DNA of 64,000 nucleotides from Cynocephalus volans (lineage: Eukaryota > Chordata > Mammalia > Dermoptera > Cynocephalidae): contig NC_084462.1 of NCBI RefSeq assembly GCF_027409185.1, positions 19,753,577-19,817,576 of the forward strand, read 5' to 3'. Below the pieces are notes generated by a model. The model did not search any database. It was not told where the DNA came from and saw nothing but the letters and a program-made list of their open reading frames with translations. Below, piece by piece: positions 1 through 35,800 of the stretch (positions are counted from its first letter, which is position 1; each line of letters opens with the position of its first letter). A program made the translations under genes and the position numbers.

Positions 1-22655
<22,655 letters not shown>

Positions 22656-22706
22656 ATGACACCAAAGTTCTATGTGGTCCTTGTGAGTGGGTGGCTGCTG
22701 AGGGAC

Positions 22707-22772
22707 AGATGGATGGATGGACAGACGGATGGATGGATGGATGGACGGACAGATGGATGAATGGACAGATGG
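22707..22772 (+). repeat. (ATGG)n microsatellite
   Basis: Tandem gatggatggatgga units interrupted by cagacgg and gacggacag variants, starting about 50 bases after the presumed FOXK1 cleavage site. Confidence 0.9.
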
Positions 22773-23194
22773 CCTGGACACATAGACCCCCTGAGGTGCT
22801 CAGGAGGCCAAAGGGCAGCTACCGCGGGGATATGCTCTCTCCCATATGTCCTGGGAACTCCATTCCTGGGAAGTAGATTGACAAAGGAAACCATTTGTGT
22901 AGGTACCTGTGACTCCGATGCTCAGCAACCCTCCCGGGAGTTCTCTCAGTGTGAGTGTTTGCAGCTCCAGGAATATGAAGACAGCTCTTATCCGCCCCTC
23001 AGATATGGCAAGGGAGGAACCAGCCGAGCCATCCTTCTGCTCCTGGGCACACAGGTACCCACAGCTCCCCTGGGAGATGTGGGCCTTCCTGCTGGCACTT
23101 AGCAAAATGAGAATTCCTACCCATTTTGTGCATGTTTTCTCTGAGGCCGCCTTATTTGTGATGGGGTTGGGGGGTATGCAACATAGCAAACATG

Positions 23195-23400
23195 CTTGGG
23201 CAGTGACTTTCAAGTCAGCCCTGGGTTCAAGTTCCTGCTCTGCTACTTACCAGCTGTGGTACCTTAGCCTGTGACAAACTCTATTTATTCCCATGTACAG
23301 TGGGCAGCCCCACCTCACAGACACCCTGTGGATTCAGTGAGGTGGTGTCAGGTACCTGGCAGAGTGCTCTGGGCATGTCACATGCAATGAAATTGGCCAC
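23195..23400 (+). repeat. MIR SINE
   Basis: The phrases cctgggttcaagttcctgc, ctgctacttaccagctgtgg and the 3' end cctggcagagtgctctggg follow the MIR consensus order on the plus strand. It is an old, diverged copy. Confidence 0.75.
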
Positions 23401-24029
23401 CATCTCTTCTCAGAGCCCCCATATTTACAAGATGACGTGGGCGTTACACCTGCAGACTACTTCTGACTTGGGGTTTTATAAAAATGTGTGTTTGTCACTA
23501 TCAAGGTTCCACAGTGTGCAGGTGACTCATTATCTCATTCACCTCAATAGATAAGTTGCGTGTTTCAGATTTCAGTGGTCCACAGTTAAAGATTGAACAC
23601 TTCTGCTTTCCTTCTGGTGACTCCATTTCCATTGTAAGTCTGACTGCAAGCATTAACCATTAGATGCATTATATTTTAAGATTTTAGCCAATAGCAAGCA
23701 TGAGTGAGAATAATCAGTTTCCTCCAGGGAGCTGCACTGGCTAATTAGCATCTCTTTTTGTAAATTTTTTAGCTTCTTAAATTTTGTGTTTTATTAGGAC
23801 AACCATTTTCACTAGTGAGACTTAAAATAACATTTTACACAAATTAAATTTTGTAAGAAACAGGTCAAATATCCTCAGTGATACTGCTTGGGGTGCATCT
23901 CAGTGTGGGGAGAGCATGATTCCTGGCACTTAGCTAAGTCCTCAGGGAAAGTTAGCTACTGTGTGAAGCCAGGTGTATACCAACAGGAAGTGAGTGCATC
24001 TCCTCCCCAAAAGACTGTGCACTGCAGCT

Positions 24030-24140
24030 CTATTTATTATTGCCAAAATCTGGACACAAACCAAATATTCATGAAAGAAAAAGAAAGGTAAATACTGTAT
24101 GGTTCCATTTGTATGAAGTGTAAAAAGACTAATCTCTGGT
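24030..24140 (+). repeat. L1 3' fragment
   Basis: The phrases tattattgccaaaatctgg and ccaaatattcatgaaa resemble the end of L1 ORF2, followed by ggttccatttgtatgaagtg, typical of an old L1 3' UTR. Confidence 0.55.
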
Positions 24141-25429
24141 GAGCGGAGTGAGGACAACAGTTAGCTCTGGGGGAGGGGAGTGGGCATGGGCTGTGAGGGG
24201 CACAAGGGAGCCTCCAGGGAGTTGGAAATGGTCTCCCATTGACAACAACCGTGACAGGAGAGTTTATACCATGGAAATTATCAAAACACAAATCAGCCCC
24301 CCACCCCCCAACAGAGCCAGTTGTTAAACATTTACCAGTTTACTACTGGTTTACAGAAATGTAAAAAATCATTGAGTTCATTTAAGATTTGTACACTTTG
24401 CATGTTTTGCCTTACTACATATTAAATATTAGCATGCAGTAGGCTTTCCATAGACTGCTGTTAGACTTCTCGCTGTGTTACAGATATGCAAAGCAACATG
24501 AAGGCAATGAGAAGCCCGAATGGACTGCACCTCAGCAACTCCTCTGTTAGGAGAAAACTGGGTACAGCCCTGATTCAAACTTAGCTTCTGTTTTTTATTG
24601 TAAAGACAAGGAACTTTCACCAGAAAAATCAGTTGATTCAATTATTTCAAAAAGACACAAAGACATGGGCAGTGTTACAAAAGTTATCTATGGCTAAGTA
24701 TAGCTTAAACAATGGAAACTAGTAAAATCATTAAAATTAACATGACATTCCAAAGTACAATTTATGAAAAGCTAAGATGATCAAACTGTGATCGTTATCT
24801 AAAACATAACTTCTCAAACGATTTAAGCAAAAGTTACATTCTTATGATTAAATATAAGTATAATTGTCTCTAAAGTTTCCACTGACAAACAGCTGGCCCT
24901 TAGCAAACATTTTTTCACATTTTTCCCTACAGGAATTCTTTAAAATCTCTTAACAGATTGGTATGTCAACCACCTGTTAGCTCTAAAATCATTAAAGTAT
25001 ACAATCCCATACCTAAGCAGTAATGAGAGTTGATTAGATGGGCTGTTGCCTGCTAGCTGTGGGCTTTTGCACCCTGGCCAAGGACTTTTGTCCCATACAT
25101 GCATTACCTAAAAATCAAATGAGAACCAAGATTTCTAACCCTCTACAGACTACCCATAACCAGTCTTCTTTGCCAGTTCCCTTCCTCTTCGAGCTGCCAC
25201 TCTTCAGGGTTCTGGGGCTGTGCACTGCACGCCCTGTGCCCCCTGGGCAGAAGCTCCCACAGCCTCGCTCCCCATCAGTGGGCTCCCTGCTCTTCATCCT
25301 CAGCACAGCCACCCTCAAAGAGCTCCACTGGGCACCAGAGGGCATCTCAAAACCATGTCTGGGATTCCCACAGATGACTGCCTGGGCCCTGTTCTCTCGT
25401 CCTCCTCTCCTTTCCCTGTATCCAGGCGT

Positions 25430-26130
25430 CTTAGCACTTGCCCCTTCAAGGCCTAACTTTGACCCGCTCTGTGGAAAGAACGTGATCACCATTCACTGCT
25501 CTATTCCCCGGAACCTAAAGCAGTGCCTAGCACAGGGAGGGTCTCAATTATTGTTTGTTCATGGAATGAAGGACTCTTTCCACAAACTCCCTCCTCCTTT
25601 TCTGCCCCAATACGAAGTGAATAGCACCACCCGGTGCCCACACCAGAAACCTGCTTTGCCCTTGATTTTTCCCTGTCCCTCCTCCTGCCCCTAAATCCGT
25701 CAAGCACCACGTCCTACAAATAAATCCAACTCCTGAATGGTTGCTAAATCTGCCTACTTCTCCAGCAACCTCCCTCTCTCCTAGACCACAACTGCACCAG
25801 CCTTTCTCTCTCCCTCCCTCCCTAACCACTTCATTCTCTACCTGGTAGCCAGAGGTCAGGTCCCCCTCAGGTCTATTTAGATCACAGCAAGCAGGTCTTC
25901 ACTCTGCCTTCCACACCTCACCCCTTGGTCTGGACACCCTCTAGGCTCCTCTTAGACTCCAGTCCCCTTGGAAAGCCTTCCTTCTCCTGTACGATCCCCA
26001 CCCACTTCAAGCTGTAAGGGCGTTTATCATGCTGGAGTGTCGCCCTGCGTCCCCATGCAGCCTGCAGTTTAGAGGTACTTATCGCTAGGGCAGGGCCGAG
26101 CACATCCTGGGCACTCAACACATCTTTTAG
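25430..26130. repeat. L2-like remnants
   Basis: The phrase cctaaagcagtgcctagcac followed by ttattgtttgttcatggaatg matches the L2 3' end. Further L2-like phrases (cactcaacacatcttttag) follow at about 26110. The sequence is old and probably contains more than one fragment. Confidence 0.5.
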
Positions 26131-26144
26131 AATTAACAGAAACT

Positions 26145-26285
26145 GACCCTCCCGCTCTGAACCCGTTGCCTCATCTGTAAAATAGAGAGATAGTATAATA
26201 TCCCATAATTATGGTGGTGATCGAAAAAGAGATTTTTTAAAGCAGTACTACCTTACAACCCATGACAGGTGCTAAATAAATGGGA
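26145..26285 (+). repeat. MIR SINE fragment
   Basis: The phrase gttgcctcatctgtaaaata followed by gacaggtgctaaataaatgg marks the 3' half of MIR. Confidence 0.6.
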
Positions 26286-26677
26286 GCTGAAGAAACAAAA
26301 ACGAAACTAAGAGCCGCAGCTGTTCCTTGCAAACTGCTGCACGCTAACCCCGGCCGACAAGTTGCAGAGGCTGTACTTTGCACAGCGTCCCGCGCACGGC
26401 CGTGCTCATGACAATGAAACTAGAATTGGGACGATGGCACTTTGGGGCCAGTGAGGCCTCCTACGGCCCCAGGAGCCCCGTTTCCACTGGGAGCTGTTCC
26501 AGGGACAAGAGGCTCTGGGACCCCGAGGTCGCAGGCAGCCGAGGGGCCCAGCTCTCGGGACTCGGCGGCCACAAGGAGCTGACCGCGACCCGCGACCCGC
26601 GACCCGCCGCCCGGGCGCCCGTGGCCCCGCCCTGCCCAGGACGCTCCGCGCCAAAGCCCATTGGCCGGCGGTCCTCC

Positions 26678-26697
26678 CACGTGACGCGGCACGTGAC
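26678..26697 (+). promoter_or_regulatory. Paired CACGTGAC E-boxes (CLEAR/USF-type)
   Basis: CACGTGAC occurs at 26678-26685 and again at 26690-26697, the same orientation and 12 bases apart. CACGTG followed by AC is the core of the CLEAR motif (GTCACGTGAC) bound by TFEB, TFE3 and MITF, and is also a USF site (family knowledge). The placement is 140-160 bases upstream of the ATG of an endolysosomal trafficking gene. Regulation by TFEB is inferred. Confidence 0.6.
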
Positions 26698-26835
26698 GCG
26701 ACCCGGAAGCCGGTGGCACCCCCGCGGAGGCCCGTTCGGTTCACATGAGGCGGCGTCCGAAGCGGGCCCGGCAGGGCTCCTGGGGTCTCAGTGGCTCGAG
26801 CGCGCGGAGCTCGTTCTCCGGACGGCGGCGGTGGG

Positions 26836-26876
26836 ATGTTCACGGCGGGAGCGGAGAGTCTGCTCCACCAGGCCAG
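26836..26876 (+). CDS. AP5Z1: AP5Z1 coding exon 1
   Basis: It encodes [13 protein letters not shown] plus two bases of an Arg codon; the donor is gtgcgg. It is very GC-rich. Overlapping long frames in the island (26378-27022 plus, 26406-27068 minus) have no family support. Confidence 0.93.
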
Positions 26877-29800
26877 GTGCGGGGAGCCGCGGCCCGGGCC
26901 TCCCTCCCCGCGCCTCTTCCCTGCGGCGCCTGGGGGTGGGGCTCGCAGAGCGGAGGCCGCGCGCAGGAGACTTGGGGGACGGGGGCGGAACAAGGTGGGT
27001 CCCCGGAGGAGGGGATACCTGAGCAGGGTTTTGAGGGTAGCAGAGGTTTCTGTGATTATAGTGAGCAAGGTCTTTAATGTAGGTTAAGTTCTCACGTCTA
27101 TGAATAGGACAAAAATCTCTGGTCAAAATAACCTTTGAAAATCTCCTAGAAAGAGATATGGAGATATTCATTGTGGATATGCAGCACCATTTCCCAGTAA
27201 GTCCATCACAGTCTGCCTTTCCTTCAATACTGGACAGATATGTAGTTCATTTGACGTTAGGGACTATATTAAATAAAAAATCCTAGCATCTCACTCAGTA
27301 TGTGACATGCTTACTCCAAAGAGCTTACCAGGAGACAAAGACTGAAACCCACTCAGAACTTCATTCCCAGCTCACATTCTATTCAAGGATGAAAGACAAA
27401 AGGAATAGCCCTCACTATTTAAATTCTTATTCCTGTCTCTTTGTCTTCGGTTAATTTAAAAATATAGTCCTAAGTATCACACCTTAGACTAAATTTCCCT
27501 TACATTTGAATGAGACTCCTAAAAGCAATTGATTTCAGTTCTTCTCCTGGAATAATAAAATCAGAAAGGTGTGGTGTTGTAAATTATGGGACTGATGGAT
27601 CACTAAATCCCAGGGAGAGAGGAACCAGTTTAGATAATCACCAAATTTATCTTGCGGGGCACTGGGTGATGGAATCGCATTCCTCCCACAACACCCGGCT
27701 TTCTCTACTAAATAGGGATTTCCCCCTGTCCAGCAGTCATGCTTTTGTAGCTCAGAGAAGCACTTCGTTGTCCCTTCACAATTGCTGACGTCCTCTTTGT
27801 TTAGGGAGATCCAAGATGAGGAGCTACAGAAGTTCTGTTCCCGGATCATTAAGCTGCTGCAGAAGAATGACTTGGGGCCTGATGCGGTCGACTCCTTGCA
27901 GAGGCTTTTCCTCATTGTCTCAGCCACAAAGTATAACCGAAGGTGAGTGTAACACAGTGGCCCATGGGGTGCCCTCATCCACACCGAGATTGGTGCAAAC
28001 GTTCCTTTGTCGTTTGAGTCCTATGTCCACTTAAACCAGTGCTGAAGGTTCTCACATATGAAATGCTCTATCCACCTGCCAGAGGGACCCAGGCAACTCT
28101 CTGGGGTGCTGGGTGCTCTTACCATGGGTGTGACGTGTCACCCGCCTGCCGGGATCTCACCTTCCAGGCTGGAGAAGACATGCGTGGACCTGCTGCAGAC
28201 CACCCTCTGCTTGCCTGCATGCCCCGAGCAGCTCCAGGTTCTCTGCACCGCCATCCTGAGAGAGATGTCACCCTCCAACAGCCTGACCCTGTCCTGTGAC
28301 CACACCCAGAACACCCGACAGCTGAGTCTGGTGGCCTCTGTGCTCTTGGCCCAGGTAAGGTAATTGTCACCACTCCAGTTGGCTGTCTTACCCCAGGTGG
28401 TCCTGGGGCTTCGGGAGAGAACCTGACAGGCTGGCCTTCGTCCCCATGTGTGTGCCAGTGTGCTGCGTGGGCTCTCACAGCTTGGGTTCCCGTTCCCTTC
28501 AACAGTTTTTATCACTGCCTCACTTGGGCCAGGACGCCTGGTACTCGGATTTGTCTGGAGCAAGCCGGAACCTGCCTGTTCCCGCTCCCCTTCTTCCTGT
28601 CTTCCCCCATCCCTTGGAAAGTCTAAGTCAGGCCGCAAGGTCTGGGCTGCTTTGCTGACATTCCTGGACATGCGTAGGGTGGCACTGATGATGCTGGTAG
28701 AGTGGCAGCCTTCACAATTGGACAGTCCCCTTTGTAAGTGTTTTCATACCTGATGACTGGTTGCTGTGAGAGGAACTCAAGAGAGGAAATGGATTTTAGT
28801 TTATAAGTGACATCCTTGGTAGAGCGAGCAGAGAAGTCTGTGCTCTCAGTAGCCGTTTTGAAGCACCTGCCTGTACCACTCCTGTCCCATTTGTAGATAC
28901 TTCCTGGAAGGACCAGGGGCAGCCTTGTCCTTTGGCGACTAGGAGGCCCCTGGGGTGCACATGGTGACAGGCAGTGGCTCAGGCCCCTCATGGTACTGAG
29001 CAGCAGCCCTGAGTCCAGGCACAGCTGCCCTTAAAATTTTATGAAAGTAGAAAGAGCCACGTAATGAACACCCTGCCTCCAGCCCCTCCTCTGCCGCCCA
29101 TTCCCAAATCACTTAGAAACAAGTCCCAGACATCTTAACATTTCTACCTACTTCTTTGTGTCTTTCTTAAGGATAGGGACTCACCTTTCCTTCCCTGGCA
29201 GTGTATTTGTGGAAGAGATCGGGTGGGTTTCTGTGGGCCCCACAGCCTGGACTGAGTGCCTGCCTCAGGAGTGGGGTCCCCCATCCCTCTGTCCTCAGTG
29301 TTTCTGCGCACTTCATCCAAGGGGCTTAATCCAGGCTGGGGGGTTCTGCCACGTCTGCGGCCAGGTGCTTGTGCATCCTTCCTGTCCCTCTGTGACAGGA
29401 GCAGCTCTGGACGCTCAGCGTGTGAATGGAGTGACTCGTTAGGAGCTGCGACAGGCTGCTTTCTGTAAGAGGCACTTACTTGGCTGCCTCTGCTCTTTGG
29501 TCACCCGGTGGTGCAGTGTGTGCACAGAGGGCACAGTGAGACAGGACTCACCCTCTGTTCCTCTCTTTGCCAGTTTTCAGAGCCACGAGCTGGCTTGCAC
29601 CCCACCACAGGCAGCAGCTGGCACTGTTTTGGTTTTGGTGTCAGGAGGAGCTGGTGGGTGTCAGCGTGTTTGGGGTCTCGTGCTCCATGGCTGTTGTCAT
29701 CCTAATGGGTGCTCGGCTCCTCCACCCCAGAGCCATGGGAGCTTCCACAGGCTGCCCTGAGGCACCTTACGACGGCCCCAGTAGTGCTGGGCTTGCTGCC

Positions 29801-32800
29801 TCGGGGGTATGGAAAGACAGCCCAGCTCATCTGCTTCATTTCCTGCCCTGACCTTGTTCAAAGAACTGTCACGTCTTATACTGGAGAATTGGAAGGAGAT
29901 TTCTAAGCATGTGGGCTACAGAGTCATGTGCAGCCATTTAAAGACATTTTACTCTGTCACTGAAATTCTATTTTACCTGCTTGATTTAAAGAATGTACCT
30001 GATACATAAAACTGAAATTCAGCAGGCTGCATGTCGTGGCCCCCAGGCTGAGAATGTGGACTCCATCAGGCGTCCAGGCAGCGTGGTGTGCCCCGTATGA
30101 GAGTGTGCAGTGGGCAGGTGTCAGCAAACAGCCGTGCCCTGGAAGACAGGGGAAGGTGAGCCCTCGTGTCAGACGAGGATCAGGCTCAGCCTCACCATCT
30201 CTGTCGCTTACTGCTGTCTGGCTCTGAGGTAGCTGGAACCCTGAGCCTTACGCTCACACCAGTGGCCCCTGCCAACCCGACTCTGAACGCACATGGGGAA
30301 GTCTTCCTCTGAGTCGTGTTAGGGTTTCTGCTGTGTGTCCCTTGAGAACTAATGAAGACAGCATGTCCTGCAGCTGTGGCCAGGTCCACAGCAGCTGCTA
30401 CTGTGTTTTTAGTATTAAATCAGCTAGGTTCCCACCCAGGCCCTCTTCCCGCCTTGGTGATGAGACTCCCTGGATAGGGAGGCTACAGGCTGGAGCAGAG
30501 ACCTCTCTGCACTGTGCTGGGCATGCTGGACACAGTGTCCTCCTTCCCACCCCCCTAAACAGGGGTCTTGAGAACTGATGTTCTCCAGGGGTTTCTTGCA
30601 GACTTTTGCAATGGGGGCAAGAGGTGATCTCGCTTCTGCACTAAGGGCATGTCAGTGCTTCAGCATTTGGCCTGTTTGATTTGAAGGGTGACAGAAGAGA
30701 GGAGGTCAGAACCGTGGGCCAGCATGTTCTGAAGGCCCTCGAGAGCCGGCAGCCCGAGGGGCCCAGTGTCAGACACCTCCTCCCCATCCTGTCGAAAGTG
30801 GTCAGCCTGGCCCCAGGCACCATTCGGGAAGGTATGTGGGGCCCCTTCCTGAGAGGCCTGGGCAAGGACTGGCCTCCCCAGCTCCTTTCCTAAGGTGTCC
30901 CATGCATGGGGTGGCAATGAGAAGGCAGGTCAGGGAGTCTGGTGAGCCCCACAGCTGCTCTGGGTTGAGTCTAGGGAGGACTGAGTGTGGGGACTCTACA
31001 GGTCCCCATTGGGAGCAGCTGCCTGTTCTCTGAGAAAGATCTTCCAGCATCAGGTGGGGCTGGGAGGCCCTGGATTTAACCATTTTACCCCCAGTGTGGT
31101 CCCCACTGCTCTCTGCAGACCAGACCAACCTGCTTAGCAAGAGGCTGGTCGACTGGCTCCGCTACGCCAGCATCCAGCAAGGGCTCCCGCACACCGGGGG
31201 CTTCTTCTCCACACCCAGAGCCCGGCAGGTGAGACCAGAGCTGCTTTGATACCTCAGGGACCCAAGAATCACAAACCTCCTGTGCCGCTGGCAGGTTCCC
31301 ATTGACTCCTGTCCTTCCGCCTGGTTCCATGATGACCCCTCACTTCCTGCCTCCACTGCTGCTGGGGGAGGGTCAGGCGGGGTCACTGCTCCCCCCCTAG
31401 CCTGTGTGTCTTTGGGGGTCTGTGGCCTGTGGCAGACCTGTGTCATGCATCTAACTAGGGATCAGCGCAGCATTTTAGCATCTCACAGAGGGTGGGCCAC
31501 TGCCCAGATCTACAAGGATATGGACCCTTACATGATGCCAGGCATTACAACAGGGCGGGGCAGTGCAGATCCCGGGCTTCACATCCCTGGGCCACGCTCG
31601 AGCTCACGTTCACGGAGAAGGGGGGATCTTCTGCGCCCTTCTGAGTAGCTGTGAACCTGTCAGCTTTCTTTTTGGCTTCAGCTCCCCCTGCCTACCCCAG
31701 CCCAGGGAGCCCTGTAGTCCCACCTGTGTTTCCTCCCACAGCCAGGCCCCATCACCGAGGTGGATGGGGCAGTGGCCACAGACTTCTTCACGGTGCTCTC
31801 CACGGGCCAGCACTTCACGGAGGACCAGTGGCTGAACGTGCAAGCCTTCTCCATGCTGCGGGCGTGGCTTCTGCATAGCGGCCCTGAGGACACCAGTGCC
31901 CCAGATGCAGGTGTGCCAAGGGTGGGACGAAGGTGGCATCCAGGTCAGATGAGGGTAGGAGGCAGGTGGGCCTCAGTGGGACACGGGTACACCCCGGGTC
32001 AGGTGCAGGTACATTGGGAGTCAGGCGCGGGTGAGAGGCCAGGCAGCAGAGACCAGCTGCCTCAGAGCTGAGCTGAGAACACTGCCTGGCATCGTGGGCC
32101 TCCTGGCTGAGCCTTCAAAGGCCGTGGGATGACCTTCTCAGATCCATGGGCGACCCTCATGTGATGCGCAGGAGAAGCCAGAGTGGTCATGTAAGGCGGA
32201 CCCCCATAAGATAACTGGGACAACTTCACTGGATTTCTCGTCTACAGACCTTCAGTTTATAGAAAGTAAAACCAACAAGCAGTCTGTACGCTCTGTGTAC
32301 TTGTTGTAGGCAGAAAACTTGACTACATTTGAGTGTTCAGTGCTGGGGAAAGCAGCCAGGGCAGGTTGTGGGCCCTGGGGGCTTGGCGTCGCCAACAGTG
32401 ACTCGCCTCGTGCCCTCTAGGAGGCCTCGCTTATGGATCCGCATCCCTGCCCTGCTGAGCATTCTGTTCTCCCACAGATGACAGGTCGGAGATGGAGGGC
32501 TCCACCCTGTCTGTGCTGTCCGCCACCTCCACTGCCAGCCGCCTGCTGCCCCCCCGAGAACGGCTGAGGGAGGTGGCCTTCGAGTACTGCCAGCGCCTCA
32601 TCGAGCAGAGTAACCGGCGTAAGTCCCTGGCTGAAGCTGGACCCTGCTCCAGGGTGCTGTCCCCCAGTCTCGACTCCTCCCAGGGGGTGAAGCAGATGTT
32701 CACTGAGTTGCTGCCCAGCAGAGGCTGGTGTCCCCAGGTGGTTAGTTTTAGGCAGGGGTGCTTTTTGTTTCTGAGAGTCAGCCCCAGGGAGCGCAGCTTT

Positions 32801-35800
32801 GGACAGAACCTGTGCTGTTCAGGCTGCACCTGGGTCCCCCGGTTCCGTGCCCTGCCTGCCCCCCTGTGGCAGTGGCAGTCCCCGGGGGCCTCATGTCTTC
32901 CCAGGGGCCTGCTCTCTCTAGCCCACCCTGCCCCTCCTGTCCCAGTCAGTCATTCACTGTCCTCACCTTGAGCTTCCAGAGCACAGGCACCTTCTCACTG
33001 GGTTGTTGTACGGCCGAGGCAGAGACAGTTGACTTTCTTCCCTCCTCCCAGGAGCCCTGAGGAAGGGGGACTCTGACCTGCAGAAAGCTGTAAGTGGCTG
33101 GCGGGGCTGGCAGGGGAGGCCAGCGTGCTCGGCCTGTGTGACGTGGCCTTGGTGTCCCTGCAGTGCCTGGTGGAAGCCATACTGGTCCTGGACGTGCTGT
33201 GCCGGCAGGACCCCTCCTTCCTGTACCGCACCCTCTCCTGCCTGAAGGCCCTGCATGGACGGCTAAGCGGGGGGCTGGGCTGCGTGCGGGCGCTGCTGCC
33301 TCTTGCCCAATTCTTCCTGGACCATGGTGAGCCCGCGCAGGGAACTCCACGTGCTCGCGTGGAGGGCGCTGTTCCTCCATTTTTAGGACATTATTCCTTT
33401 TATGGACCGCTGGGGCTAGATGGTGGGAGTTTTTAAATTTTTAGATAGCGACACCTTGTCAACTTTGTCGTTCTCAAAACACTTGATGTGTCACTGGCCC
33501 CGAAAACCCAAAAGTCAGGGAACCAGCATCTTCCAAAAAGTGTTCTCCATAGCTGGCACTACTCACAGGAGCTGGTCCGTGGCCCCTGGGAAGGGGTAGC
33601 CAGAGTAGAGCTTACCTGGCCCGTGTGAGACGTCTCAGACCCTTTGGTGTCCTGGAGACCCATATGGCCATAGAGACGTGGCTAGCAACCCTAAGCGGCC
33701 CCAACCAGCCACAGAGAAGCATTTCCATGCCAAGTTCAACACACCGGTGTTGGGCAGGGCTATCTGCCCTGATGGATCGCGGCACTTTTCAGGGGAGGCA
33801 GCTGCGGTGGACTCGGAAGCCATCTACCAGCACCTGTTCACCAGGGTCCCCTCAGAACTCTTCCACAGCCCGATGCTGGCCTTTGAGTTCATCCAGTTCT
33901 GCAGGGACAACCTTCACCTGTTCAGCGGGAATCTCAGTGTTTTCAAGTTGAACTTCCCTAACCTCTTTAAGGTATACTCGGGCAGGGACGTGAGGGCCCA
34001 GCCATCTCCGCTCTCCCCGTCAGGGCTCAGGGCAGGTCCTGGCTGTGAGTGTAGAGCCTGCTGGGTCTGAGGCCTGGCATGTGGGGTGCAGGATGAGGTG
34101 GGGTGTCATTTAAAGTGTTGCTACCATCAGAGAAAGCCATGTGCAGGCCCTTTGGGGAGGGGATAGTTGCCTGTCTTGGTGAGTGTGTTCTCACAGAGCT
34201 CGTACAGGCTCATCATCTAGTAGGATTTCCTCACCTGGGAGCATGGCCCTTGGTGCCATGGGTTTTTGATGTGTCTTTGGCAACCAGCACCTCACCCTGT
34301 GGTCTTTTCAACCCAGTTGGAGACTTAGTCTTTTTCCTAGAGAGAAAAATGATGAAATGATTGGTTTAATCACTGGTGTGAAAGTGGATGCAAAAGCCAA
34401 AAAAAAAAAGTGAAAGAAAAAAGTTTGAGGGGAATATTTCAGACTCCCAACCACACAAGAGTAGGGAGAGATGGAGAGAGGGCTGACAAAGACACCCCTG
34501 CCTCAGGATGGTGCATTGGTGACAGCAGTAACGTGGTCATGGTGGCTCGCTGCCTCTGTGACCTGAGCCGCTGCCCTTGTCCCTGCAGTTCCTGGCCTGG
34601 AACAGCCCGCCTCTCACCTCCGAGTTTGTGTTGCTCCTCCCGGCCCTGGTAGACGCCAGCACAGCCCTGGAGATGCTGCATGCGCTGTTAGACCTGCCCT
34701 GCCTGACCGCGGCCCTGGACCTGCAGCTCAGGTGGGCACTACTGTACCGCCACTGCCCCCAGCCCCTCCTCACCAATTCTGACCCCCCAGCACCACGGCC
34801 CCTCTTTATTCCTCCTCTGCACCTGGCTGTCTCTGCCCTGCAAAGCCACCTCCAATGCAGAACACATCTCTGGCCCCTCACCACCCACTGAGGGCAGCCC
34901 CCAGCCCTGGAGATCAGCAGTGGATTGTCCCAGGGGCTTTGCCCCGCAGTCCTTCCCCGTCACCCTAAGGCACACTGCTGGCTCAGGGCGCTGTGATGTT
35001 ACAGTGGCATCTGCTTATGTGTCTCCCTGACAAGTGGGTGCCCAGGTGGTCAGAGGCCAAATTGGACTGTGGTTGGCCTGAGCCAAGGGCCCATCTCCCA
35101 GCTTGGTCTCAGGCATCTGTCCTCTCACAGGTCGTTGCTGGCCCCATCTGAGAGGCCACTCTGGGACACCTCTCTCAGGACACCCAGCTGCCTGGAGGCT
35201 TTCCGGGACCCAAGGTTCCAGGGTCTCTTCCAGCACCTGCTGCGCACCAAGGCCAGTGGCACCACAGAGAGGTGGGGCCTCGGGCAGGGGATAAGCCAGG
35301 CTGTGGCCACGGGATGGGGCCTGCTGAGGTTCTGCACTGAGGCCTGGGTGCTTCGTGCTTGAGATGGGACTCTGTCCCCACTTCTCAACCTGGGCAGCAG
35401 CCGTCGTCACCACCACCTAAGGGCAAGCTCACGTCACTGAACGTCTGCTGGGTGTGGGTGCTGTGCTTAGTGCTTTCAGCGGCTCAGTTCAGTCCTCGTT
35501 AACCCTGCGAGGTCGGGGCAGTGAATGCTCCATTTGGCAGGTGGAGAAGCTGAGGCCCAGCACACCCCAGGAAGTGGGAGGGCAGGACTGACACTCAGGG
35601 CTCCCGACCCCAGGCCCACCCCTGACTGCTTCACTGTCCCAGGTGCACTGATGTCTCCAGGCCTCCCGCCTTCCCTGCAGGCCCCAGCCCGTGGGATCAC
35701 GTGGTTTTACGTGTTCGGAGCATGTCTGTGGTCAACGGGTGGGGGGTATGTGGCACTCAGTGGGCCACCTGCATTTCCCCAGGTTGACCCTACTCCACCG

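Larger units (their letters stand above)
22656..26330. other. FOXK1-AP5Z1 intergenic region
   Basis: No coding gene is recognised. It contains an ATGG microsatellite, a MIR, an L1 fragment, AT-rich unique sequence (24300-25020), L2-like sequence and a second MIR close to the AP5Z1 CpG island. The longest open frame (25038-25694, plus) overlaps the L2-like sequence and is not supported as a gene. Confidence 0.7.
26330..27010 (+). promoter_or_regulatory. AP5Z1: CpG-island promoter of AP5Z1
   Basis: Base composition changes abruptly to CpG-dense sequence that spans the AP5Z1 initiator ATG (26836) and its first splice donor. There is no evident TATA box. An inverted CCAAT box (ATTGG at 26660) and two E-boxes lie 140-180 bases before the ATG. 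The island also carries a short tandem array of the heptamer cgacccg at about 26585-26607. Confidence 0.8.

Noticed and set aside
26378-27068. Long open frames of 214 and 220 codons on both strands over the AP5Z1 CpG island
   Set aside because: High GC suppresses stops in all frames. The real AP5Z1 start at 26836 is in another frame and is supported by exon continuity.
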